From Chondrus crispus (taxonomy: Eukaryota > Rhodophyta > Florideophyceae > Gigartinales > Gigartinaceae), in the NCBI RefSeq assembly GCF_000350225.1, contig NW_005179353.1, positions 362,173 to 426,172 on the forward strand: a stretch of DNA of 64,000 nucleotides, written 5' to 3'. Of this stretch, positions 40,772 to 51,206 are shown piece after piece. The notes beneath the pieces are model-generated. The model was not told the origin of the DNA and did not search any database. It was given only the letters and a program-made list of their open reading frames with translations. The position numbers were made by a program, and so were the translations under genes. The stretch's first letter is position 1. Each line of letters begins with the position of its first letter.

Positions 40772-42058
40772 TCATTGTGCCCAGGTCTCTTTTGTCCCGC
40801 TTATGATTGGCATGATATCATTTGTACTGAAATGAATGTCGTCCATGCGCACTGACTGCACAGAAGGTTCATCCACAAATACTAAATTACTCAATTCGCT
40901 GTCGTAGTCATCCCGTCGTGCTTCCACCACCATATTGTGAAGTACAACATATGCCTGAACAACAAACGCGATATCCTCCTTGTAAAACAGCTTGATAGGG
41001 CGCTCGAGAACGTGCCAGTGCGCTATCAGAATACCAAACGCTCGCTCTACATCCTTCCGTACAGCCTCTTGCGCACGCGAAAATTTCTTGTCCTTGGTCG
41101 AGTTGCCATCATTGGGAATAGTCTTTACAAACACTACGTAGTCGGGCCCGATTATCCGGATAAATACCATCAGCAAGGAAGTAGAACAGATTTCTTGTAA
41201 AGCCATTGACAATGTACTCCATCCGGGGAGGAGGGGGGGGAGATCCTGATAGAATCCTACCCATCGTAGGAGACAGATCAAGAACGTTAATGGCGTCTAG
41301 AGATCCAGGAAATCCAAAGTGCATGAACCAGAGCCATCCCTCAGCATCCGCTATGCCTTCAAGTACCGCAGTAGGCTTCTGCTCCTTCCCTTTGTGCGCT
41401 CCAGCGAGACTGGTCGGGCATGACTTCCATTGGTAGTGATGGAAGTCGATGCTTGCCACAATCCCCGGAAACCCTCGAGCAGCGTTGATGCGGAGAAGCG
41501 TCTGCAGATCCGTTACTGTAGGACTGCGCAGATATTCAGCTCAAATTTCCTCGACTACTCCGCTCGTAAACGTCTTCAGAGATTCCATTGCAGATGACGC
41601 AGAAAGCCGGCAATATTCGTCGACGGGGTCTGCTACTACTCCATATGCCATCATGAGCAACGCTGCTGTAATACGTAGTAGCGGGCGAATACCAGGAGTT
41701 CCGAGAGCGTCAAATTTACGTACAAAGAACGGGCGACCAGACATTCGCTCGTACACTCGCTTAAAGACTGTGTCCGGGGCATTCTAAAACGCCTCTCAAA
41801 ATCTACATCATCGTACACGCAGTCCTCGCTGAAATAGTCCCTCAAAGTCCTCTGCAATCCCCCCTTGAAGTCTCGATCTTTGTTTGGTCGCCGGGCTTTA
41901 CGAGAGCCACCGCTCTGCCGCACTTTTGCAGCGACCGACTCATCTTGGTCTTCTCGAAACCGCCGCATGTGGAAGTCCATGATTGCATCGTCCCCATCGC
42001 TGTCGTCCATATATTTCAGGACGGTCGGAAGAGCTTGGCGCGGGTCCATGTCCGTCAC
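40772..42058 (-). pseudogene. PIF/Harbinger transposase (plant transposon protein type), multiply broken
   Basis: Three frames in register with this family follow one another. First RDYFSEDCVYDDVDFERRFRM (cut here) from 42058. Then VYERMSGRPFFVRKFDALG...LLMMAYGVVADPVDEYCR to a TGA at 41541-41543, and in the same frame AARGFPGIVASIDFHHYQWK (cut here)...GKEQKPTAVLEGIAD...FGFPGSLDAINVL...YFLADGIYP. After a shift near 41150 comes PDYVVFVKTIP, then FSRAQEAVRKDVERAFGIL and VVLHNMVVEARRDD. The D of SID, the D of DINVL-type DAINVL and the E of ERAFG are the DDE-like acidic residues. At least two frameshifts and one stop make it non-functional. Confidence 0.88.
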
Positions 42059-42170
42059 TCAGTCAAGCTAGCGGCTGGAAGCCGCGCCAGACACCTCGCG
42101 TTATAATCGGCGCGAGCGCACCGTGCGCCACAACTGCGAGCGGAGCAGGTGGCAGACACAACGCGGTGGA

Positions 42171-42346
42171 TAGGCAGAAAAACGTCTAAAGGCAGGCGGC
42201 GGGCGAAGTCGCGCGCGTTGTCAATGTGGATCTGCTGCAATAGAACTGGAAACCTGAGTAGGCAGAAAAACGTCTAAAGGCAGGCGGCGGGCGAAGTCGC
42301 GCGCGTTGTCAATGTGGATCTGCTGCAATAGAACTGGAAATCTGAA
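42171..42346. repeat. 88-bp tandem duplication
   Basis: 42171-42258 and 42259-42346 are identical but for one base near the end (AAACCTGA against AAATCTGA). It lies between the Harbinger remnant and the Tc1-type element. It is recent and noncoding. Confidence 0.85.
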
Positions 42347-42465
42347 ACTGGCGTTAGGGTTGACGCGATTAGAATCGGCGTGAATCGATTGAGTACACGC
42401 CACAAAAATCTATGGGAACAACTGCCGAATTGTAAGCTTACACGTTTCGGATCTATCCGGCTATA

Positions 42466-42665
42466 CAGTGGTGGAAAAATTATAAAGCACCCCCCAAAAA
42501 CGGGCATTGCTGGACAGAGAAAAGCGCGTGTTTAAAAAAGAGCTTCGTAGCCCCTCAAAAATGGACCGGGAAAAACGAATCTGTAAACGGTTTTATACAG
42601 TACAGCCAATATTTTGCATTACAGTCCAAAATCAAATTGACAGGTGGTAATATATGTAAAGCACC
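42466..42665 (+). repeat. Left terminal inverted repeat of the Tc1 element, two DR sites
   Basis: About 200 bp, matching 44865-45065 inverted with scattered mismatches and a one-base indel in the A run. Outer DR 42470-42491, inner DR 42643-42665. Confidence 0.9.
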
Positions 42666-42789
42666 ACACCCCAACAACACCACACGGACAAGTTGTTCAG
42701 TGTTTGGCGGGAGAAAGGCAACACCAGCTCTTCAAATAGTACCACGAACACCCCAGGTCCCTTTTCCATCCCTCTTACTGCTCGAAGAC

Positions 42790-43789
42790 ATGCCTCGTGG
42801 TCGGTCACTCAGCGCTGAAGAGCGAGGAAAATTTTTGGCGTTCCACGAAGCCAAATGGTCCCAATCTCGCATCGTGAAGGAGTTAAAGCGAAGTCAGGCG
42901 GCCGTGAAAAACTTTCTCCGCAATCCAGAAGCCTATGGGTCAAAAAAACGAGCTGGAAGACCAAGAAAGCTCACAGTCGCAAGTAGACGCATGCTCCTTC
43001 GCGAAGCATCCAAGGGTATTTTAGGGTCTAGAGAGCTTTATCAAGATCTACAACTGCCTGTGCAAGCAAGACGCGTGCGGCAGATACTGAACCAACACCC
43101 AACGTTGACGTATAAAAAGATTAAGAGAGTTCCGCAAATGCTTATTCATCACAAGACTGCGCGCGTCGCCTGGGCGACCGAAAAAGTTACCTGGACCATT
43201 CCGGACTGGAACAACGTCGTCTGGAGTGACGAAAAGAAGTTCAATTTGGACGGCCCGGACGGGTTTGCCTGTTGTTGGCATGATCTAAGACGTGAAGATC
43301 TAATTTTTTCGAAGCGCCAGCAAGGGGGCGGCTCATTGATGGTTTGGGGAGCCTTCGCAGGGGGGAAAAAGTGTGAACTGGCGATTTTGGAGGGCAAACA
43401 AACAGCAGTTAAGTACATTGGGACGCTCGAGAGCTTCCTGTTGCCGTTTGCGGACCAAGAACTGGGACCGAGCTGGGTCTTTCAGCAAGATGGGGCATTG
43501 ATACACTGCGCTCATATCGTGAGGGAATGGTTTAATGAGGAGGATATGGTGGTTCTGGACTGGCCAGCTAAGTCTCCTGACCTAAACCCCATCGAAAACC
43601 TCTGGGGAATTCGGGCTCGGAAGGTGTACGAGCATCGACGTCAGTTTTGGAGGGGTTGAAGAGCTCAAAGAGTGCACCTTGTCTTCTTGGGATGCCATAC
43701 CAGCTCAAACGCTCCACAACTTAGTGGGTTCAATGCAGAAGCGTTGTTTTGACGTTGTTAAAAGCAACGGACGGGCAACGAAGTATTAG
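42790..43789 (+). pseudogene. Tc1-family DD34E transposase, frameshifted near the C-terminus
   Basis: The likely start is the ATG at 42790 (MPRGRSLSAEERGKF), because 42637-42789 overlaps the terminal repeat. An N-terminal HTH (WSQSRIVKELKRSQAAVKNFL, cut here) and the GRPRKL linker bind the ends. The catalytic domain has D in WSDEKKF, D in VFQQDGA and E in NPIENLWG, with exactly 34 residues between the last two (DD34E). After ENLWG the frame runs out at 43659 (HRRQFWRG), while a shifted frame continues VEELKECTLSSWDAIPAQ and SMQKRCFDVVKSNGRATKY to TAG at 43787-43789, the usual Tc1 C-terminus. One extra base (or two missing) near 43640 explains this. Catalytic residues are all upstream of the break. 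Confidence 0.92.
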
Positions 43790-43870
43790 AGACCCCATGC
43801 AGAGCACAATAAGACACGCTTGTGGTATCACAGCCCAGATTTGTAATTTGTACGGCACCCGCCGCCGCGG

Positions 43871-44055
43871 GTGCCTTACAGGCGGACGGACTACACGTGT
43901 GCATTACACGCGCACGCGCACGCTCACACGGGCATTACAGGCGGACGCCTACGCGTGTGCCTTACAGGCGGACGGACTACACGTGGGCATTACAGACCGA
44001 TGGACTACACGGGTGCCTTACAGGCGGAAGATCTACTGTATACGTTACAGCCCGG
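43871..44055 (+). repeat. 28-bp minisatellite inside the Tc1 element
   Basis: About six degenerate units of GTGBGCMTTACAGGCGGACG followed by GACTACAC. The last three are exactly 28 bp; the second is longer through an inserted (CGCACG)n tract. Short frames here (for example ..LTGGRTTRGHY..) are products of the repeat. Confidence 0.8.
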
Positions 44056-44237
44056 AGGTTGTATATGATAAGGTACAGTAGTAATGGCACAGTACAGTGC
44101 ATTACAGAATAGAGTACAGTAGTACAGTAGGACGGACAATGTCCAAGACCCCGCGACCTCGCTTATTTAAGCGACGGCGCCGGGAAATGACAGTAAACAG
44201 TCAAGGATCTTTTGGGGAACGGATTTCCTTCGACGGT

Positions 44238-44640
44238 GCGACACCGCGGGTCAAGACAAGCCTCTGACTTAGGCGACATTGTCGGCATCTGTCTTGCGAC
44301 GTTTCCCTGGCTTCTATTGCCTTTACTTTACCTTTTCCATTCCTCCGTCTTTGCGACTACGCGGGTTAAGACTAGCCTCTAACCTCGGCGTGTTGCTGTC
44401 GCTCGACGTTCCAATTGTTTTCCTTTTTACTCTGTCGTTGCGACCACGCGGGCTAAGAATGGCCTCTAGCCTGGGCGTATTACTGTCGCACGACCTATTT
44501 CTCTTTCCCTGCATTGTGACGATTGTCAAGTCGCGGGCTACGACAAGCCTCTGGCCTTGGCGGCACTATTTACATCTGTCCCGCTCGTTCCCTCTAGGAG
44601 TTTCCGCTACTCGGCGCTCCGCCCGTGTCTGACACTAGTC
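44238..44640 (+). repeat. Four degenerate repeats of about 90-118 bp inside the Tc1 element
   Basis: Units begin near 44238, 44355, 44448 and 44540 with GCGACNACGCGGGYTAAGAC, then AGCCTCT-(A/G)-CCT(A/G)GGCG and a CTGTCGC...CGACGTTTCC-like part. Noncoding filler between transposase and right inverted repeat. Confidence 0.65.
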
Positions 44641-44864
44641 TTTAGGCTCGGGTTCACCCCTGTTTTGTGTGTTCTTACACCACCCCTTCCAGTGCTGGTC
44701 CCATTCCGGGTCCGCACTTCGACCAGTACGTCGTGCTTTTACAGTCGGCCAACGTACTCCCCCTTTGCTCTACCACAGTCCCGATCTACCGCGGGACACC
44801 CCCTTTTGGTTGTTACCTCTTCCTCGAGCTAGCTCATAGCTGGCGACCGCCACTATACTACAAC

Positions 44865-45065
44865 GCTGCTTTATAAAAATTTCCACTTGTCAAATGACTA
44901 TTGAACTGTAATGCAAAATATAGTGCCGACTGTATAAAACTGGTTACAGATTCGTTTTTCACGGTCCTTTTCTGAGGGGCTGCAAAGCTCTTTTTTAAAC
45001 ACGCGCTTTTCTCTGTCCAGCAATGCCCGTTTTTGGGGGGTGCTTTATAATTTTTTCCACCACTG
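44865..45065 (-). repeat. Right terminal inverted repeat of the Tc1 element, two DR sites
   Basis: Inverted match to 42466-42665. Inner DR 44865-44888 (more diverged, TGCTTTATAAAAATTTCCAC), outer DR 45039-45061. TA follows at 45066. Confidence 0.9.
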
Positions 45066-45067
45066 TA

Positions 45068-45452
45068 GAACCGTGTCGATGGGGATGCTCTCACACAGGG
45101 GTTTTAGACGAGAAGATACCGCCTGAAGCTACGAAATCTGACACAGAGGGTCGAAATGGCATAATCGAGGAGGTTGAAGGAATGGTTAAGCAGTTGGTGG
45201 GGTCTCGGGCGAGGATCTCTATTGAAAATTTCTTAAATCCCTCAGAGGAAGATGGAGGTAACTGCAATGGTATCAGTTGAGGACATGGTATCCAGTGCTA
45301 TTATCGAAATGAAGGATGGCGAGGATGTGGATGGGGACCGAGCGGAAGAAAGCGCCACTGAGTACCGCGCATCGTTCACGATTAACGAGCAATTGAAAGC
45401 ATTAGCAATTGTTAAGTCTTTGTTGGAGGATAGCGATGACATTTCTCCATAA
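45068..45452 (+). pseudogene. Possible pogo/Tigger-type transposase C-terminal remnant
   Basis: One frame reads WGCSHTGVLDEKIPPEATK, then GIIEEVEGMVKQLVGSRARI and SIENFLNPSEED. A second frame continues SVEDMVSSAIIEMKDGED to FTINEQLKALAIVKSLLEDS. A C-x-HTG-(I/V)-L element followed by an acidic tail is common at the C-terminus of CENP-B/pogo-type DDE transposases. The likeness is only visual and the frames are shifted, so the call is weak. It would mean the Tc1 element inserted into an older element. Confidence 0.3.
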
Positions 45453-45937
45453 ATTCGAGTTGCGATCAGTCGTCAGCAGCGCAGTTTGCGTATCAAGAAG
45501 GGGAATGGCACAGTCCGGACGACAATATATACATATTTTAAAAGTAAAGCACAGACATTCTGAGAGATACAAGACATCGTGACAACGTTATGATACGGTC
45601 TCTGGTTGAGAACAACCTCCGCAATTGAAAATGGATTACTTCCACCGAGCATATCCATATCGAGAGGGTTCACTGTAGTTTCGAATAAACTAAAAGATTA
45701 GGAGTCTAACGGAGTTCGAAGCTATCCTTTTTAGACGGGCTTTTTAGTTTCAAAGTCATCAGCCCAAACTGTTTCATGTATGTTTTAAAAGGCTTTTTTG
45801 CTACATTTACAAAAACGACACGCAGTTCTCGCTAAACTATATCCTCCCGCAACCCAGAATGCAAGTACGGTAACAAGAGTATCTTTTTCCGTCTTATCGA
45901 GTAGGCACCAGTCCAGAAAAAAATGAGATGATAAGCG
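45453..45937. other. No gene recognised
   Basis: AT-rich spacer with no convincing open frame on either strand. Confidence 0.5.
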
Positions 45938-45973
45938 GTGTCTTTTGAGTCATTTGACCACGTACAAGGTCAT

Positions 45974-46558
45974 ATGTCATCCAGGCACAACGAGTATCCT
46001 ACTCAAACGTTACTGAGAGGGAATTTGAGTCAAGAATTGCGTGAACCTGATGACCTCGCCATGCCTGGAGGGGTGTGTGTAATTATGGACGCGGTTCACC
46101 AGACTGAAGGGAATGCGGCTTCTTACCTCTGCATGTGTATGTGCAGTGCTCCTTCAGCATTAACTATGCATCATATTCAGAGAAGCAGGATCAGAAACGA
46201 AGACTTCAGCACTGAAACTGAAGTTGTCGGAATGAAGGGACACAGCAATCCACTACGGCTCCTGCAGAATATTGTTACGGCATGTTCGTCCCTTCCTGCA
46301 ATTCTGCACGACGTGGTTCGTGATGAGACGCTGTCTGCACAGATAACCCCAATGCACCTGGCGAGAGAGCTAGTTCTGCCAAAGAAGGGAACGCGTCGGT
46401 CCTCACCTGAGGACTACGCACTTTTTGACGAAAAGCGCAAGTGTATGATATTGTCAGCCGGAGCCTGCAACTTCAAAACGTATCGAGAACTGCTGCGTTC
46501 GAGGAGGAGAAGCCTCACATGTGGTTTGGTGACTAAGGTGCCAACAGGCACAACATGA
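45974..46558 (+). CDS. Doubtful hypothetical ORF, about 194 aa
   Basis: From the ATG at 45974 (MSSRHNEYPT) to the TGA at 46556-46558; the open frame begins at a GTG at 45938. Mixed composition without low complexity (LRLLQNIVTACSSLPAILHD), no known domain, no signal peptide. The C-terminus is basic. It could be a fragment of a larger lost gene. Confidence 0.3.
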   Translation: MSSRHNEYPTQTLLRGNLSQELREPDDLAMPGGVCVIMDAVHQTEGNAASYLCMCMCSAPSALTMHHIQRSRIRNEDFSTETEVVGMKGHSNPLRLLQNIVTACSSLPAILHDVVRDETLSAQITPMHLARELVLPKKGTRRSSPEDYALFDEKRKCMILSAGACNFKTYRELLRSRRRSLTCGLVTKVPTGTT

Positions 46559-46559
46559 C

Positions 46560-49500
46560 ATGCAAGGAGCCATGAAACACACAAAAAGGGTGTCTCAAAA
46601 GTGCCTCTCGTCCGTGACAACGAACCATTTCTTTCCTGACTGCTCTACCCCTCCCCAACGCATTCTTCACCGATGGTGTCTAGCATCTACTGCCGTGTGT
46701 ACGCCACTTGGCCCCCCAATTTCCACCTGCCCACCGCATGCACGCAATTCCCATCTTGCTGTTCCTTTCCTCCCGTACCAGTCTACCCTTGCAAGGGCGC
46801 ATCCGCCCCTACACGCGCACATGCTACACGTTCGAAGGACCTCGACCGTCTTCCGCATCGGACAGCGCCCCACCATCTGCCCCCATCTCCCGCGGAGGCA
46901 CCCCGCTCACCGTTCCCACATGCGAGTTGCTCAAGACACGTCCTTTGCGCCACGCGCATTCACAAGGCCATGTCTTCACCGGCACGCACGCCAATCTCTA
47001 CCTATTCGCTACAGTACCTGTCGCGCGCGCTTCAGCAACGACACGTCCGTCCTACCGCGCCTACGATTGACCTTTCTCAATCGCGCTGTTGCCTCGCCGC
47101 ACACTATGCCGAGGCAAGTCCGCCAGCTCTTCCCTACACCTCTACGTTCCTGCGTGGCTCTTCCATACTGTACAGTACAGCAGTTCCAAACGAAATGGGC
47201 CGACGCCCCGCTCAGCTTACGGCGCGGGCCCATCAAAAACCAAGTCGCTCGCCCGGGGGCATCGCCAGGCACCCGCTCTTGCAGGTCTTTCGGCAGGCGC
47301 CGTCCCCGTCGCGGCCCAGCCACGTGTGATGCGGCGTGTGCGGCTCGGCAACTCGCGTGGCTGCGGCGGCGGGACGGGCATGTGCGCCTCGCAACAGATA
47401 TGCGATCATGAATTGTTGCTTCCGCCTCCGGTCACGCAGCGAGCGGACGTGCGGGGGAGATCGGCGGTGGGAGTTTCGGATTTTTTGTCGCGCAAGGGCG
47501 GCCGCTACACGTTGCGCGCGGTGTCATACAGGCGGCCGGGCGAGTCGCGAGGCCTCGATGCGAACGGAAGGCCGAGAGCAAGTCGGGCTTCTACCTATAA
47601 TCCACTTCCCCACCTGAGCCGCGTGCGTGAGACGGCTATGCGTGCGGAATGGCCGCTGGCGCGGTGCGCGGGGGCGGTCGCGCAGCAGGCGGCGAGGGAG
47701 GGGTGGGTGCGGATTGCGGGATTGTACGTTCGTTGCGGAAGGGCGCGCATGGAATGAGACGGGCGTACAGTAGGTGCGACGGGAGCGGCGGTCGGATGAG
47801 GCGCGAGAGGGCGGGGCCGTTGCGAGAGCGGTGACTTGGCGGCATGGGGGCTTGGCGGCGGCCAGTGTTTTTATGTTTGTGTTCCTTTTCGGTTGACAGG
47901 GGCATCTCGAGCGCGGCGATGACGTGTCGCGTTTGTGCGGTGGAAAATGAAAGGCGGGGGGTTTGGCGGCTGGAGATGTCCGGTGGGGCGGGTCTTTATC
48001 GGGGATAAGATGTTCGTTGCTGGGACGCGGCAGAGCTACTGTACCACCTGTCAGGAGAGGTAGCCGCAGAGTAGAAGAATCTCTGCGCGGGCTGAGTCGG
48101 GGCAGGCGTTGCCGTTGCTCGCGGTGGAGTTACATGGCGTAGACTGTGCTGATGGTTGTGTGGGCGAGGCGGCAGAAGGCAGAGAGCGGCGATATTTGGT
48201 CGCGCGAGTGGGCGAAACGGTCGGCTGTGAGGTCGTTGACAATGAAGGCGTGAGGCTACAAATTAGTAATTGACTTGCACTCGTCGGCTGCGGGAAAGGG
48301 CGAGTGGCTTCTACAACTACAACTTGTACAGTTCTGTACTATAATCGTGTTTGCCGACATGCCGTATGTATAGAGTATCGCTTGTACCGCGCGCTGTCAG
48401 CATTCCGTATTGCGGGCTGTGATACATACTTTGATGTCGGCTTTCTGTCTGTATCCTACACTAGTGCGCTGGAATACGGTACCGGTACGGTAAAGAAACT
48501 GCGTTGTTGGCGATGCACGCAGAATGTAGAAGAACGGATGTGCGCTCTATAATGGCTGCCTGCTATCTACTTTAGAATGAAACATGTGTCAATGAAATGT
48601 GCCGTGAGCAAGTCTCGTGTGCTGCAGGGCCCTTGCTTGGGATTAGAGAAAATCTGGCGCCACCACACAACGGGTTTTTTTACCGCCTCCCACATTCTGG
48701 GATCTGCGCACCAACCTCAGGCCCGCGGGCCCCCAACACCCAGCGGCCTCGGAGCACACCGCTCGCGATGCGCGCCGCCACCCTCATTGGTCGCGAGAGC
48801 GAAAGACAGCAAAGTACGCGAGACTCAACGGAGGGCATCCTCCCCACCCATCAAAACCAATACTGTATCTCTTCCAATACCGTATCTCCACCGGGGGGCG
48901 CAGGTACTGCATTGGCCAACACGGTGTCCGCTGCACAATCTAAAAAATCTGGCTCTCTTTTTCGCGCATTCCATTGGCCGCCCCGGCGTCACGGAGCACC
49001 AAACACAGCCTTCCTCACCAACAACGGCATCCCTCCAAAGAAAAACGAGAAATCAAGGTACGGAGTCGGGCCAGGGAGATGTGCGGCGCCCCTTCGTCTG
49101 GGCAGATTCGTCGTCGTGTCCGGTATGATACCAACACACCACGACGAGGCGCGGAAAGGATATGGTTGCAGACGTCCACGGCGCTGCGCAGCTCCAATCA
49201 GAGACACACGCCCCTTGTGACGTGTCTGGCCATGGCGAGACACGCCCGCTGCCAGCGCGCATCTACTCGCCGCTTGCTTGGTGTGCGGAGGGAGGGCATG
49301 CGGAAGGGCGTTCTGCTAGCTCGCGCGTCTTGTGCGTCAAGCCACGCCCGCCTCCGGTGCCCTTGGAATGCTCGCGAAGCCGTCGCTTGAGGCACATAAG
49401 TTCGGTCGGGGCGGAATCGAAGAAAACACACCCTCTTGTGCAAGGTTTGAGCCCCTTCAGGTCACACTTGCGATTGCGACCTCCCCGCTCTTACGAACAC

Positions 49501-50595
49501 GTGGTGCGGGACTCACACACGAGGTCTCAAGTCGTGCAGTACACGTTCGTTGCATTTGCATGTCGGGCAGATAGGGAGCTCGCGTCTTGGGACGGCGAGG
49601 TGGGAGGTACAAGTATAGAGAGGGAGAAGCGAAGAGAGAGAGGCGAAATTGAGAAGTGAAAGGAGGGCTATCGATTTAACAACTTCGCCTTGTGTCTGCG
49701 TCCATTCAACGTAGCATTCGTGGAAAGCGTCTAAAAAATCGTGTTTGATCTACAGTAGAGCGGGTTCTATTAACATGTTGGTGCGTCTCCACAGGCGAGG
49801 AAATGGAAAAAGTGGTCAGGCCGGACAACGCCTGGAGGGCAGGCAACACGAAAGAGTAAGGGAAGTTCGGATCTACCAATTGCAATCGACGAGCCCCTCA
49901 TTTTTTCTCGTCTCTCAGGCATTTCTGGTCGCTCTCATTGCTGACAGAATCGGCGATGCGAAAAAGGGCCCACTTTTGGCCCTCAGTGCGGGATCCACCC
50001 ACAAAGACCTGAATACACGACGCTTTGCGCTTGGTGCTTTGTTAGGGCGCAGGCCCGCTCACATTGTGTTTGCACATGTGGGCACGACATTAGTGCTCGT
50101 TTCATTGGCCGCACGGCCATGTCGCTTCCGTCGGGCAAACGTTGCCGTACCGCAACGCATATCGTCACGTGCATCACTGGGCGTGTCCCTGTTAGAATTG
50201 CAGACACGGATTTTGAAAAGAAAATCCGATCGCTAAGGAAACTTCCCGTGACCCTCCATACGCTTTGCCCTGTTTAAGCCTCCACCTCAACGGGCCAGCC
50301 ACCGCATTAGTGGTGACCCGTGACGGCACCTGTCCAAGCGAGACACCGCAAGCCTTAGTACAGTAGACTAAAATTTCGAAATAACTTTGGGGCCTTGCTG
50401 CGAATGCACAGTGCAGATTTGCGGTAATTTCTTGACATTTCGTTTCGGGGCCGCCACCGTCGAGCGTACAAACGGGACTGAATAGTATCCATCCCTTGGG
50501 AGAGAGGCCCCCTGTGACGCGTTACCCGCGACGGCATCTTTCAGCCAATTTCCGAATTGGCGCCAAGACATGCGGAAAAAGCCGCATCAACTCCC
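46560..50595. other. GC-rich region without a supportable gene
   Basis: Many overlapping frames of 60-280 codons occur on the same strand (for example 46560-47411, 46673-47329, 47089-47757, 48577-49128, 48597-49220). They are Pro/Arg/Ser-rich and have no recognisable motif. Overlap of long frames in two or three registers is a signature of stop-poor GC-rich noncoding DNA. The 163-codon frame at 49745-50236 is the least repetitive, but I cannot support it either. Confidence 0.45.
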
Positions 50596-51206
50596 ATCCC
50601 TTGCTCCAATTGTACCTGCTCTCCCGGTCTCTAAGTACGCCCTCATCCTCCTGCGCCCTCCCATCCACGTTGTCCCCTTCATCGTCACGCCTCCATTTCA
50701 TTCATCTCTCCTTTGACGATATCGGCACGTCCCGCTTCTCGCACCCACTTCTCTCCCCACCACCATTCCAAGGCGTGAAAACTTTTTTCCGGTACATTTT
50801 CCTTTGCTCTTCTCTTACCCACATTCTACTGCTCCACTTCGCTTCTGGTCATCAATTTCTCTCTCACACTCTCTCTCTCCTTCTCTAGCAAAATCTCTCG
50901 CGCACGCGTGCGTCTGTTCCATCCCTTACCTTACTCCGACCTCTCAAACTTCACTCCTTGCTTCTCACCGTCTGTCCTTCACAATATCCACATCCCTTGT
51001 TCTCATTCAGACAATACCCACGCACTTCCCTTCCCCTCTCCCGTCTCCTCTCTCCCCTCTCCCCTCTCCCCTCTCCCCTTCCACCCTCCTTTCACACCTG
51101 TTGCCCGTGCAAACTTTTTGGTGCACTGCTCCACCTGCCTCACCCGTCCTCTGCCCACCACACTTGCTGCTTGTGCCAGCAATATGCATCAAGTCTCGCT
51201 GAGGGC
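50596..51206 (+). promoter_or_regulatory. Pyrimidine-rich leader of the kinase gene
   Basis: The plus strand is dominated by C and T (TCTCTCTCTCCTTCTCTAG near 50870-50888; repeated CCCCTCTC at 51025-51080). Similar CT-rich leaders precede the RBM39-like gene at 55560-55655. The open frame of the kinase continues back to 50958 only because this tract lacks stops; the first ATG is 51207. TTCTCTAG at 50882-50889 resembles a 3' splice site, but no partner donor is evident. Confidence 0.5.

Larger units (their letters stand above)
42466..45065 (+). mobile_element. Complete Tc1/mariner element (2600 bp) with IR/DR ends and TA duplication
   Basis: The ends match as inverted repeats over about 200 bp: 42466 onward begins CAGTGGTGGAAAAATTATAA, and the reverse complement from 45065 begins CAGTGGTGGAAAAAATTATA. 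TA flanks both ends (42464-42465, 45066-45067), the Tc1/mariner target duplication. Each arm holds two direct copies of the transposase-site-like motif GGTGG(W)6-TAAAGCACC: outer 42470-42491 and inner 42643-42665 on the left, inner 44865-44888 and outer 45039-45061 on the right, 173-174 bp apart. It contains one transposase frame and about 1 kb of repeat-rich noncoding DNA. Confidence 0.92.

Noticed and set aside
46560-47757. Plus-strand ORFs of 283, 218 and 222 codons
   Set aside because: They overlap in different frames, are Pro/Arg/Ser-rich and match no family.
49745-50236. 163-codon ORF
   Set aside because: No domain, high Arg/Leu content and no support for its start; kept out of the gene list.
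50958-51206. Upstream 83-codon extension of the kinase frame
   Set aside because: Begins at TTG within a CT-rich tract with no ATG; more likely untranslated leader.
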